From NCBI GenBank assembly GCA_007134165.1, contig SLLJ01000259.1, positions 1 to 20,337 of the forward strand: 20,337 bases of DNA, read 5' to 3'. This document shows, in pieces, positions 1 to 7,800 of the stretch (within the stretch, counting starts at the first letter, position 1; every line of letters starts with the position of its first letter). The DNA is from Nitriliruptoraceae bacterium (GTDB lineage Bacteria > Actinomycetota > Nitriliruptoria > Nitriliruptorales > Nitriliruptoraceae). The translations under genes were made by a program, and so were the position numbers. The notes below the pieces were generated by a model. That model searched no databases. It was not told the origin of the DNA and saw only the letters and a program-made list of their open reading frames with translations.

Positions 1-119
1 CGTCGGCCGGTCGGGGTGGATCGCCGCAGCCCCGGTGACGGACCAGCAGGACCTGACGAGCACGACACCACCACGAGGGACGCGGCCGCCGGCCGCGCGA
101 TCCGAACCGACACCTGATA

Positions 120-147
120 CCGGTCACCATCGGCCGGTCACCATCGG
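120..147. repeat. Two tandem copies of a 14-bp repeat upstream of ftsZ
   Basis: CCGGTCACCATCGG occurs at 120-133 and again, identical and directly adjacent, at 134-147. The pair lies 70-97 bases before the ftsZ start and just before the inverted repeat of the leader. A tandem pair this close to a promoter-proximal region could be a binding site for a dimeric regulator, or a replication-slippage duplication. The sequence alone does not decide. Confidence 0.75.
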
Positions 148-148
148 G

Positions 149-209
149 TTGGTCCGGGGGACGGATACGGGAAGCCCGCCCGAAACGCGGGTACCCCGGA
201 CCAAGGAGG
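149..209 (+). promoter_or_regulatory. ftsZ leader hairpin reaching into the ribosome binding site
   Basis: TTGGTCCGGGG (149-159) is the exact reverse complement of CCCCGGACCAA (194-204), giving an 11-bp stem. A smaller stem, CCCGC (175-179) with GCGGG (187-191), sits inside the 34-base loop. The last two bases of the 3' arm are the first two of the Shine-Dalgarno AAGGAGG (203-209), seven bases before the ATG. Formed in the mRNA, the stem would partly cover the binding site. Pairing is read directly; a role in controlling ftsZ translation is inference. It could instead be an operator or a hairpin that stabilises or terminates the upstream transcript. Confidence 0.5.
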
Positions 210-216
210 CGCACTG

Positions 217-1371
217 ATGGCGGGCAAGCCCACGAACTACCTCGCAGAGATCCGAGTCGTGGGGATCGGCGGTGGCGGGGTCAACGCCGTCAACCGCATG
301 ATCGACGCGGGCCTTCGTGGGGTGGAGTTCGTCGCGATCAACACCGACGCGCAGGCCCTGCTGATGTCGGATGCCGATGTCAAGCTCGACATCGGCCGTG
401 ATCTGACCCGGGGGTTGGGCGCTGGCGCCGACCCTGCGATCGGTGTGCAGGCCGCCGAGGATCACCGCGACGAGATCGTCGAGGTGCTGCGCGGCGCGGA
501 CATGGTGTTCGTCACCGCCGGGGAGGGGGGTGGGACGGGCACCGGGGCCGCCCCGGTGGTCGCCGAGATCGCCAAGGAGCTCGGGGCCCTGACGATCGGC
601 GTGGTGACCCGCCCGTTCACCTTCGAGGGTCGGCGCCGCTCCCGGCAGGCCGACGAGGGCATTGTCAACCTCAAGGAGCAGGTCGACACGCTGATCATCA
701 TCCCCAACGACCGGCTGCTCGAGATCGCCGACGGTGAGACCTCGGTCGTGCAGGCCTTCGCACTCGCTGACGACGTGTTGCTGCAGGGCGTGCAGGGCAT
801 CACGGACCTGATCACCACCCCCGGACTGATCAACCTCGACTTCGCAGACGTGCGCACCGTCATGCGGGACGCCGGAGGCGCGCTGATGGGTATCGGGCGC
901 GCCCGTGGCGATTCGCGGGCGCTGGAGGCCGCGCGGCTGGCCATCAGTTCGCCGCTGCTCGAGGCCTCGATCGATGGGGCACGCGGCGTGTTGCTGATGC
1001 TGGCCGGTGGCAGCGACCTCGGGCTGTTCGAGGTCAACGAGGCCGCCGACGTCATCACCCGTGCAGCCGACCCCGACGCCAACGTGATCTTCGGGGCGGT
1101 GATCGACGACTCGCTCGGCGACGAGGTCAAGGTCACCGTCATCGCCGCCGGCTTCGACAAGTTCGACGGTCACGTCGAGCAGTCCGGCGCCTTCGTGGCC
1201 ACCGTCCCCCCGGTGCCTGAGGCCGAACGGCTGGATCCGCCGCCCCCGGCGGGGTCCGCCCCGACGCGGCGCCCGATCGTGAGCGACGACGACGAGGTCT
1301 TCCGGCCGCGCGCGGTGCCCGATCCTGTCGACGAGGACGACGACCTCGATGTTCCACCCTTCCTGCGGTGA
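217..1371 (+). CDS. ftsZ: Cell division GTPase FtsZ
   Basis: FtsZ is the tubulin-like GTPase that polymerises at midcell into the Z-ring and recruits the divisome. The 384-residue product is of usual length. The N-terminal glycine-rich loop (GIGGGGVNAVNRM, 16-28) and the tubulin signature GGGTGTG (104-110, preceded by AGE as in other actinobacteria) bind GTP. The synergy loop NLDFAD (206-211) supplies the catalytic aspartates to the neighbouring subunit. A Pro-rich linker follows from about residue 330. The last residues, DDLDVPPFLR, are the conserved tail that docks membrane tethers; in actinobacteria this is SepF, encoded two genes downstream. AAGGAGG seven bases before the ATG fixes the start. 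The gene opens a five-gene division cluster; no pgeF/yfiH gene separates it from yggS. Confidence 0.98.
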   Translation: MAGKPTNYLAEIRVVGIGGGGVNAVNRMIDAGLRGVEFVAINTDAQALLMSDADVKLDIGRDLTRGLGAGADPAIGVQAAEDHRDEIVEVLRGADMVFVTAGEGGGTGTGAAPVVAEIAKELGALTIGVVTRPFTFEGRRRSRQADEGIVNLKEQVDTLIIIPNDRLLEIADGETSVVQAFALADDVLLQGVQGITDLITTPGLINLDFADVRTVMRDAGGALMGIGRARGDSRALEAARLAISSPLLEASIDGARGVLLMLAGGSDLGLFEVNEAADVITRAADPDANVIFGAVIDDSLGDEVKVTVIAAGFDKFDGHVEQSGAFVATVPPVPEAERLDPPPPAGSAPTRRPIVSDDDEVFRPRAVPDPVDEDDDLDVPPFLR

Positions 1372-1426
1372 CGACCACGGAACTCGCCACGGTCTCGGGC
1401 CGACCGGTCCGAGCGGAGGTGGGCTG

Positions 1427-2158
1427 GTGATCAGTGCCGAACAGCTGGTCGAGAATCTCGCCGCGGTCCGCCACCGCGTCGACGAGGCGGCACGCTCGGC
1501 GGGCCGGCGGCCAGCAGACGTGCGCATCATCGGGGTGACCAAGACGCACGCTCCCGAGCTCGCCCGTGCCGCGGTCGTCGCCGGGCTGCCCGACCTGGCC
1601 GAGAACCGGGTCCAGGAGTGGCGGGCCAAGGCACCGCTCGTACCCGGCGCTCGCTGGCACCTGGTCGGCCAACTGCAGCGCAACAAGGTCCGCCACGTGG
1701 TCGGCCAGCACGTGCTCGTCCACACCGTGGATCGTCGCTCGTTGGTCGACGCCCTGTCACAGCGCGCACAGCTGCTCGGTGTGCTGCAGCGGGCGCTCGT
1801 GCAGGTCAACGTCGGCGACGATCCCGCCAAGGGTGGATGCGCGGTGAACGAAACCCTCGACCTCGTCGCCTACGCTCGCCATCGAGCCCACCTTGCCGTC
1901 GAGGGACTGATGACGATGCCACCGATGCCGCCGCCGGGACGCGACCCGGTGGTGGCGGCGCGACCGCACTTTGCAACCCTTCGTGGGCTACGCGACGAGG
2001 TCCAGTCGCGATTCCCGGAGGTCGTCCACCTGTCGATGGGCATGTCGGACGATCTGGAGGCCGCCGTGGAGCAGGGCGCGACCATGGTGCGCATCGGAAC
2101 GGCACTGTTCGGCGCCCGAGGTCAGGGGCCGTGGTCGCCGAGTCAGGAGGAGCGATGA
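1427..2158 (+). CDS. yggS: YggS/PLPBP family pyridoxal phosphate homeostasis protein
   Basis: This family binds pyridoxal 5'-phosphate on a single-domain TIM barrel (alanine-racemase fold) and buffers the cofactor; no enzymatic reaction is established. The PLP lysine is K39 in GVTKTH. Other family blocks are AENRVQEW, WHLVGQLQRNK (phosphate side), QVNVGDD, GLMTMPP and, near the end, LSMGMSDDLEAAVEQG followed by RIGTALFGAR. I chose GTG 1427 because GGAGGT (1415-1420) lies six bases upstream and the protein (243 residues) then matches family length. An in-frame ATG at 1349 lies inside ftsZ and would add 26 unrelated residues. The gene is 55 bases after ftsZ, and its TGA overlaps the sepF ATG (ATGA). 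Linkage to division genes is conserved in Gram-positives without a settled reason. Confidence 0.95.
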   Translation: MISAEQLVENLAAVRHRVDEAARSAGRRPADVRIIGVTKTHAPELARAAVVAGLPDLAENRVQEWRAKAPLVPGARWHLVGQLQRNKVRHVVGQHVLVHTVDRRSLVDALSQRAQLLGVLQRALVQVNVGDDPAKGGCAVNETLDLVAYARHRAHLAVEGLMTMPPMPPPGRDPVVAARPHFATLRGLRDEVQSRFPEVVHLSMGMSDDLEAAVEQGATMVRIGTALFGARGQGPWSPSQEER

Positions 2159-2652
2159 GCCGGGGGCTGTGGCACCGGACGCTGATCTACCTCGGACTGC
2201 GTGAGCAGGACGAGCAGGGCTACGACGAACTGCCCGAACGGTTCGTTCCCTCCGACGACAACGGCCACGAACCACCCCGCCCGACACCCGAACGCGAGGA
2301 CGCCGAGGTGCGCCCGCTGCACCTGCGCGATGCTCATGTGCGACCGGTGGCCTCGGCGCCGGTGGCGCCGGTGGCGGTCGTCGAGGTCGCCGCGTTCGAT
2401 GACGTCGAGGCGGTCGCGGCCCGTTTCCGCTCGGGTCAACCGGTCTTGTTCGACCTCGCCGAGGCCGACCGCAGCGACGCCCGACGCGTCGTGGACTTCG
2501 TGTCCGGACTGACCTACGCCCTGGACGGGTCGCTGACCAAGGTCGGAACCCGGGCCTTCTTGCTGGTCCCCGACGGGCTCGAACTCGCCGATGACGAACG
2601 CGGCCGGCTCAGCACGTTGGGCTACCGGCCTCCGGCAGGGAGCGGCGCGTGA
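2155..2652 (+). CDS. sepF: Cell division protein SepF
   Basis: SepF tethers FtsZ filaments to the membrane; in actinobacteria, which lack FtsA, it is the main anchor. The 165-residue protein has the expected layout: a short N-terminal helix (MSRGLWHRTLIYLGL), amphipathic enough to lie on the membrane; a charged, Pro-rich linker (about 16-65) with repeated APVAPVA; and a C-terminal SepF domain (about 72-150) with the blocks SGQPVLFDLAEAD, ARRVVDFVSGLTYALDG and TRAFLLVPDGLEL. AGGAGG (2145-2150) lies four bases before the ATG, which overlaps the yggS stop; the sepF stop overlaps the yggT GTG. These overlaps imply coupled translation and fixed ratios with its neighbours. Its likely partner is the FtsZ C-terminal tail encoded 1.3 kb upstream. 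Confidence 0.95.
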   Translation: MSRGLWHRTLIYLGLREQDEQGYDELPERFVPSDDNGHEPPRPTPEREDAEVRPLHLRDAHVRPVASAPVAPVAVVEVAAFDDVEAVAARFRSGQPVLFDLAEADRSDARRVVDFVSGLTYALDGSLTKVGTRAFLLVPDGLELADDERGRLSTLGYRPPAGSGA

Positions 2653-2921
2653 GCCCCATCGGTGCCACTCTCGTCCTCCTGCTCGAGGTCTACTGGTTCG
2701 TCCTGCTGCTGCACGTGATCTTCTCGTGGGTGCCACGGCCGCCCGAGCCGCTGGTGCCCTTCGTGCTCGGTGTGCGCCGCCTGGTCGAGCCGGCGGTCGC
2801 CCCGGTGCGCAAGGTCCTCCCGCCGCTGCGGTTGGGCGGTATTGCGCTCGACCTGTCGATCATCGTGGTGTTCATCGGTGTGCGGATCCTGATCAACATC
2901 ATCCGCGGCATCGGACTCTAA
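2649..2921 (+). CDS. yggT: YggT family small membrane protein
   Basis: This is a 90-residue integral membrane protein of the YggT (YlmG) family, found beside sepF and divIVA in many Gram-positives. It has two hydrophobic segments (about 4-28, with LLLEVYWFVLLLHVIFSW, and about 63-88, with IALDLSIIVVFIGVRILI). They are joined by a loop rich in Pro and Arg containing the family-like block RRLVEPAVAPVRKVLPP. Its molecular role is not established; plastid and cyanobacterial members affect thylakoid or nucleoid distribution. The GTG start overlaps the sepF stop as GTGA, so translation is probably coupled. The gene ends 40 bases before divIVA, and that gap holds a hairpin. Confidence 0.9.
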   Translation: MSPIGATLVLLLEVYWFVLLLHVIFSWVPRPPEPLVPFVLGVRRLVEPAVAPVRKVLPPLRLGGIALDLSIIVVFIGVRILINIIRGIGL

Positions 2922-2925
2922 GTAC

Positions 2926-2953
2926 GGTCCCGACCCGGGACCCCGACCGGAGG
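2926..2953 (+). promoter_or_regulatory. Hairpin directly before the divIVA ribosome binding site
   Basis: GGTCCC (2926-2931) pairs with GGGACC (2937-2942) around a five-base loop, and GGAGGG (from 2949) follows at once as the divIVA Shine-Dalgarno sequence. There is no T-run, so it does not look like an intrinsic terminator. The same two arms, GGTCCCGAC and CGGGACCCCGACC (2936-2948), occur in the dnaE leader with a longer loop. A shared translational or mRNA-processing signal is a possible reading. Confidence 0.45.
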
Positions 2954-2961
2954 GAGCAGGC

Positions 2962-4257
2962 GTGACACTGACGCCAGAGCAGATCGTCGGGTACGACTTC
3001 CACCAGGCGCGGCGTGGCTACGCCGTCTCCGAGGTCGACGACCTGCTTGCCCGCCTTGCCCTGCAGGTCGAGGACGCCGATACGCAGATCGAGACCCTAC
3101 GCCGTGACCTCGAGGACACCGAGCGGCGGTTGGCCGAGGTGCTCGGCAGTCTCGATGACGACCGTGCGGCGCTGGCCGCCGAGCGTGAGGCGTTCGAGCA
3201 CGAGAGGCGCGAGGCGCGCAAGCCGCTCGAGGCCCAGCGCGCCGAGGCCGACGCCGAGTCGCAGCGCATCGTCGCGGAGACCGTCGAGCGCGTCGAGGTC
3301 TACCAGCGCCAGGCCGACGAGCAGTTGCGTACCCGGCGCGAGCAACTCGACGCCGAGGTGGCGGAGCGGCGGGCGGCGTCGTTGGCGGAGGCCGAGCAGT
3401 TGCGTGCGGCCACCCGGGCGGAGCTCCGGGCGGCGCAGGCCGAGTTGGCCGCTGAGCGTGAGCTCCTCGAGGCTGAGGTGGCGGAGCGGCGGGCGGTGTC
3501 GTCGGCCGATGCCGAGCAGTTGCTGGCGGCCACCCGGGCGGCGATCGAGGCGGAGCAGACCGAGGCGGCCGAGGCACTCGAGCAGTTGCGGGCCGAAGCC
3601 CGTGAGGTCTTCGAACAGCAGGCCGCGGTGGCGGCCGCGGAGCTCGCCTCCGTGGAGCAGGAGTGTAACGAGCAGCGCGCCCGCACCGAGGCGGAACTCA
3701 CCGACTGGCGTGCGCGCACCGAGCAGGCGGTTCTGGAATGGCGGGAGCAGGCGCAGGACGACCTGATCGGGCTGCGCGACCGCACCCAGCAGGAAGTCCT
3801 TGCGCTGCGCGAGTCGGCGCAGCGCGAGGCTGACGAGCTGCGTGGTGCCGCGCAGCAGGAGGCCGAAGAGCAGCGTGAGGCCGCCCGGCTGGCGGCCGAC
3901 GATCTGCTTGCCGACGCGCGGGTCCGCGCCCACGCCGAACTCGCCGACGTGCGAGAGCACCGGGCGGTGATCGAGGAGCGGGTGCGTGACCTGCGAGCCC
4001 TCGCGCGCCGCTACCGACGTGTGCTCACCCAGCAGTTGACCAGCTACCTCGACGAACTCGAAGCCATCGACGTCGACCGCCACCTACCGGAGCCCGGCCC
4101 TACCCTCGAACCGACCGCACCGCCCGCCGAAGACGGCTCCTCGCGGCTCACCGTCCGGGTCCGGGATGACCCGGGGGAGGCTGCGGGGGAGGCTGCAGAC
4201 GACGCTACCGGGGAGGCTGCGGGGGAGACGGCGCAGGAGGCTGCGGGGGATGGGTGA
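2962..4257 (+). CDS. divIVA: DivIVA/Wag31-like polar and septal scaffold protein
   Basis: DivIVA proteins sense curved membrane at poles and septa; in actinobacteria they organise tip or septal growth. The N-terminus (LTPEQIVGYDFHQARRGY, then AVSEVDDLLARL) is the DivIVA membrane-binding domain, with RRGY where Wag31 has KRGY. A near-continuous Glu/Arg/Ala coiled coil covers about 30-365 and holds an internal 40-residue duplication (3355-3540). The C-terminus is a low-complexity GEAAGEAA-type tail (from about 404). At 431 residues it is well above Wag31 (roughly 260), because of the coiled coil and tail. GTG 2962 is set by GGAGGG eight bases upstream. The 3' end overlaps the convergent HExxH gene by 53 bases. 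A DivIVA-like coiled-coil paralogue rather than the main Wag31 homologue is possible, but the position after sepF-yggT favours divIVA itself. Confidence 0.88.
   Translation: MTLTPEQIVGYDFHQARRGYAVSEVDDLLARLALQVEDADTQIETLRRDLEDTERRLAEVLGSLDDDRAALAAEREAFEHERREARKPLEAQRAEADAESQRIVAETVERVEVYQRQADEQLRTRREQLDAEVAERRAASLAEAEQLRAATRAELRAAQAELAAERELLEAEVAERRAVSSADAEQLLAATRAAIEAEQTEAAEALEQLRAEAREVFEQQAAVAAAELASVEQECNEQRARTEAELTDWRARTEQAVLEWREQAQDDLIGLRDRTQQEVLALRESAQREADELRGAAQQEAEEQREAARLAADDLLADARVRAHAELADVREHRAVIEERVRDLRALARRYRRVLTQQLTSYLDELEAIDVDRHLPEPGPTLEPTAPPAEDGSSRLTVRVRDDPGEAAGEAADDATGEAAGETAQEAAGDG
3355..3540 (+). repeat. 120-bp internal duplication in the divIVA coiled coil
   Basis: Bases 3355-3420 and 3475-3540 are nearly identical and offset by exactly 120 bp (40 codons). 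Each encodes EVAERRA, two variable residues around Ser/Ala, AEQL and AATRA. A 40-residue period keeps the helix heptads nearly in step (5.7 heptads), so the duplication lengthens the rod without breaking the frame. High DNA identity suggests a fairly recent duplication or gene conversion between copies. Confidence 0.85.
4173..4254 (+). repeat. GGGGAGGCTGC-type low-complexity repeat, divIVA 3' end
   Basis: The block GGGGAGGCTGCG recurs imperfectly across this stretch, interrupted near 4195-4208 and 4225-4232. It encodes the GEAA-rich tail of DivIVA and, on the other strand, the Pro-rich end of the convergent HExxH protein. Slippage here would change both proteins. Confidence 0.75.
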
Positions 4258-4885
4258 GCGCGGTCGCCCGGGCCGCTGACGTGCGCGCCGCACGCTCCAA
4301 CGGGTGATCGCGGTAGCCGTAGCGAGCGGCCAGCAGGACGTAGGCCGGCAGCATCAGCGGGCCGAGCCGCTCGGCCTGGCGTACGTGCATCGCCTCGTGG
4401 GCGAGCAGCGCTTCGGTCATCGCGGGACGTCGCGTGAGCACGACCTGTCCGATGGTGTTGGCCTCCGCCCCCACGCTGCGTAGTGCCAGCGCCGACACCC
4501 CACCGACGTCCTCGACCACGAAGCAGTGCCAGCGCTCCGACCACACCGCCGTCCGGCCCGACACCGCGGCCAGAAGCAGCCCGAAGGCGGTCAACGGCCC
4601 CGCCCAGGCGGCTACCAGCAGCCGGCCGCCCGGGGTGCTGGGCGGGGTGGGCAACCAGCCCGCCACCGCTGCCGCCAGCGCATCCTCGTTGCCGAGTAGT
4701 GGGACCTCGGCTCGGGCCGAGGCCGGGGGCAGCTCACCGCGGCTCACCGCCTGCGCCTCCCGGCGCTGGCGCCAGACGCCGATCATCGCCGCCAGGGCGG
4801 TGACCGCCATCAGCCCATGTGCCAGGCCCCGCACCCCTCGGCCCAGCGCCGCCAGTGCGCTGCGGCCCGGCCCGGCGCGGCTCAC
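4205..4885 (-). CDS. Small membrane protein with a zincin-like HExxH motif
   Basis: A 226-residue protein of no family I can name with certainty. HEAMH (163-167, in ALLAHEAMHVRQAERLG) fits a zinc protease site, and E197 in YRDHPLERAA is placed like the third metal ligand of gluzincin-type proteins. Proteins with this HExxHxxQ-to-ExxA layout are common but poorly characterised; some carry DUF4157-like annotations. Two hydrophobic stretches (about 21-38 and 89-108) suggest membrane anchoring. The C-terminal PPQPPAPSPPQPP is read from the repeat shared antisense with divIVA. The GTG start overlaps the ileS stop as GTGA, so it is probably co-transcribed with ileS and under the same T-box leader. 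Peptidase activity is inferred from the motif only; substrate unknown. Confidence 0.75.
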   Translation of the reverse strand: MSRAGPGRSALAALGRGVRGLAHGLMAVTALAAMIGVWRQRREAQAVSRGELPPASARAEVPLLGNEDALAAAVAGWLPTPPSTPGGRLLVAAWAGPLTAFGLLLAAVSGRTAVWSERWHCFVVEDVGGVSALALRSVGAEANTIGQVVLTRRPAMTEALLAHEAMHVRQAERLGPLMLPAYVLLAARYGYRDHPLERAARTSAARATALTHPPQPPAPSPPQPPR

Positions 4886-7800
4886 CTCGCCACCCGCAGC
4901 GCCAGCAGCGCGGTGCCGAGCTCGCCCAGTGGCACCGAAGTGCCGTCGGCGACCGGCTGGCGGTGCAGCGCGGTGGCCAGCACCTCACGGGCGATCAGCT
5001 CGTAGAGCCCCGCGGCGTCGAGTTCGGCGTCGAGTTCGACCGGCGTGACCGACACCACCAACTCGATGCGGTCGTCGAGCGCGAGCCCCGCAGCCTTGCG
5101 CAGGTCGTTGACCGCGCGAACCAGCTCGCGGGCCGCCCCCTCGACGGCCAGCTGACGGGTCACCTCGGTGTCGAGCGCGAACGCGGTGCTGCCCTCGGAG
5201 GCGAGCGCCCACCCGGTCCGCGGTGCGGTCACCACCTCGACCATGTCAGCGGTGATGACCGCCGGTTGACCGTCGAGGTCGAGTTCGGCCGCACCCTCGG
5301 CGTCGAGCGTGTCGGCAATCCGGCCGGCGTCGTCGGGCCCAAGTCCTCGGATCACGGCCCCGACCTGCGGGGCCTGCCGCTGGAACACCGGGCCGAGCTG
5401 CCGGAAGTTGGGTCTGAGCGTACGTTGCACGAGCTCGCCGGTACCGTCCGAGAGCTCGACCGCCTTGACGTTGAGCTCGTCGGCGACCTCGTCGAGCAGC
5501 CCGGCCAGCCCGGCCCGTTCGGCATCGGGGACCGTGACCAGCGCCCGAGCGAGCGGCTGGCGGACCCGCACCGCGCTGGTGGTGCGTGCCTGCCGACCGA
5601 GTTCCACGACCCGACGCGCGGTGGCCATGGCCGCCTGCAGGTCCGGATCGCGCCAGGCGTCCGGTGGGGTGGGGAAGTCGGTCAGGTGCACCGATGACGG
5701 CGCGTCGGGATCCTGGCTGACCACCAGATCCTGCCACAGGTGATCGGCCAGGAACGGCACGAACGGCGCCAGCAGCTGCGACAGGGTGGTCAGGCAGGTG
5801 TGCAGGGTGTGGTAGGCGGCGGCCTTGTCGGCCGGATCATCGCCGGCGGCCTTCCAGAACCTGCGTCGGTTGCGCCGCACGTACCAGTTGGACAGGTCGT
5901 CGACGAACCGTTCGAGGGCCCGGGTCGCGGTCGACACGTCGTAGCGGTCGAGCGCGGTGTCGACGGTGTCGGTGAGTGTGGCGAGCTCGGCGAGCACCCA
6001 ACGGTCGCTGGCGGGGCGCTCGGCCACCGGCGGTGGCTCGGTGTCCAGCGCGAAGCCGTCGATCGCGGCATAGGTCACGAAGAACACGTGGGTGTTCCAC
6101 ACCGTGAGCAGGAAGCGACGCACGACCTCCTCGAGCAGGTTGTGGCTCACCCGACGGTTGACCCACGGGTTGCCCTCGGCGAACATCAGCCAGCGCAGGG
6201 CATCCGCGCCGTGGTGCTCGATCAGCTCCCACGGGTCGAGCACGTTGCCGGCGGACTTGGACATCTTGCGGCCGTCCTCGTCCACGATGTGCCCGAGGCA
6301 GGCACAGGTGGCATACGAGCTGTCCCCGAACAGCAGCGTGGACTCTGCCAGCAGCGAGTAGAACCACCCGCGGGTCTGGTCGATGGCCTCGCAGATGTAG
6401 TCCGCCGGGTAGTGGCGGGCGAACTCCTCGTGGCCGGTGTGCGGGTAGCCCCACTGCGCGAAGGGCATCCCCCCCGAGTCGAACCACGCGTCGGCGACCT
6501 CCGGCACGCGGTGGGCCACGCCTGCGCAGGCGGGGCAGGGCAGGGTGATCTCGTCGACGTACGGCCGGTGCGGGTCGAGCCCGGACAGGTCGCGGCCGGC
6601 CTTGGCGCCGAGCTCGGCGCGGCTTTCCACCACCTCGAGGTGGTCGCAGTCCTCGCAGCGCCAGAACGGCAGCGGGGTGCCCCAGTAGCGGTCGCGCGAC
6701 AGCGCCCAGTCGACGTTGTTCTCCAGCCAGCGGCCGAAGCGGCCGTCACGGATGTGCTCGGGGTGCCAGTCGATGCCGGCGTTGTTGGCCAGCAGTTGCT
6801 CGCGGCGCGCGGTCGTGCGGATGTACCAGGAAGGCTTGGCCCAGTAGATCAGTGGCCGCTTGCAGCGCCAGCAGAACGGGTAGGTGTGGGTGTAGGTGCG
6901 CGCGGCGATGAGCAGGCCGCGTTCGTCGAGGTCGCGCACGATCGCGGGATCGGCGTCCTTGACGAACTGCCCGGTCCAGGGTCCCTGCGTGAACCGACCG
7001 GTGGCGTCGACCGGGTTGACCACCGGCAGCCCCTCGGCCCGACCCACCTCGAGGTCCTCAGCTCCGAAGGCCGGTGCGAGGTGCACGATGCCCGAGCCGT
7101 CGGTGGTGGTCACGAACCCGGCGGCCACGATCCGGTGCGCGCCGGCATCGCTCGCCATGGTCACGACGTCGAACGGCGCGCGGTAGCGGGCACCGATCAG
7201 TTCGTCGGGGTGCACCGTGCGCACCACCTCGGCGTCCTCACCCAGCACGTCGGTGCGCAGCTCGGCAGCGAGCACCAGCAGCTCGTCCTCGCGCCCGAAG
7301 CCCGAGGTACGCACGAGCACGTAGTCGAGCTCGGGTCCGACCGCGCAGGCGGTGTTGGACGGCAGCGTCCACGGGGTGGTGGTCCACACCGCCAGCGCCG
7401 CACCCGCCTCGCCGAGCGCGCCGTCGAGCAGGTGGAAGCGCACGTACACGCTGGGGTCGTCGACCTGCTGGTAGCCCAGCGACACCTCGGCGTCGGACAA
7501 GGCGGTCCCGCAGCGCCCGCAGTAGGGCGCGACGCGGTGGTCCTCGAAGATCAGGTCGCGCTCCCACAGCTCCTTGAGTGCCCACCAGAGGCTGTCGACG
7601 TACTCGGGCGCCATCGTCCAGTAGGCGTCGTCGGTGTCGATCCAGAAGCCGATGCGCTCCGTGAGCTCCTCGAATGCGCCGACGTAGCGTTGTACCGATT
7701 CGCGGCAGCGTTCGTTGAACGCTTCGATGCCGTAGGCCTCGATGTCGGCCTTGGCGTCAAGCCCGAGCTCCTTCTCCACTTCGAGTTCCACCGGCAGCCC

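Larger units (their letters stand above)
1..216 (+). other. Intergenic or 3' end of upstream gene, ftsZ leader
   Basis: All three forward frames are open at base 1. They close at 36-38, 115-117 and 215-217, so the end of an upstream gene (ftsQ would be expected in an actinobacterial division cluster) may lie here. No frame shows a recognisable FtsQ ending. The longest frame could start at GTG 35 and would end with a TGATG overlap on the ftsZ start. Its product is a low-complexity Pro/Thr/Arg string, which looks like chance reading of high-GC DNA. The firm contents are a 14-bp tandem repeat, an inverted repeat and the ftsZ Shine-Dalgarno sequence (AAGGAGG, 203-209). I see no convincing -35/-10 pair. 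Confidence 0.4.

Noticed and set aside
35..217. Small 60-residue open frame ending on the ftsZ start (TGATG)
   Set aside because: No domain, no ribosome site at GTG 35, and a Pro/Thr/Arg composition typical of random high-GC reading. It overlaps the tandem and inverted repeats. Not excluded as the tail of an upstream gene.
2926..2942. Hairpin between yggT and divIVA as a transcription terminator
   Set aside because: There is no T-run after it, and divIVA's binding site starts seven bases later in the same direction; a leader structure fits better.
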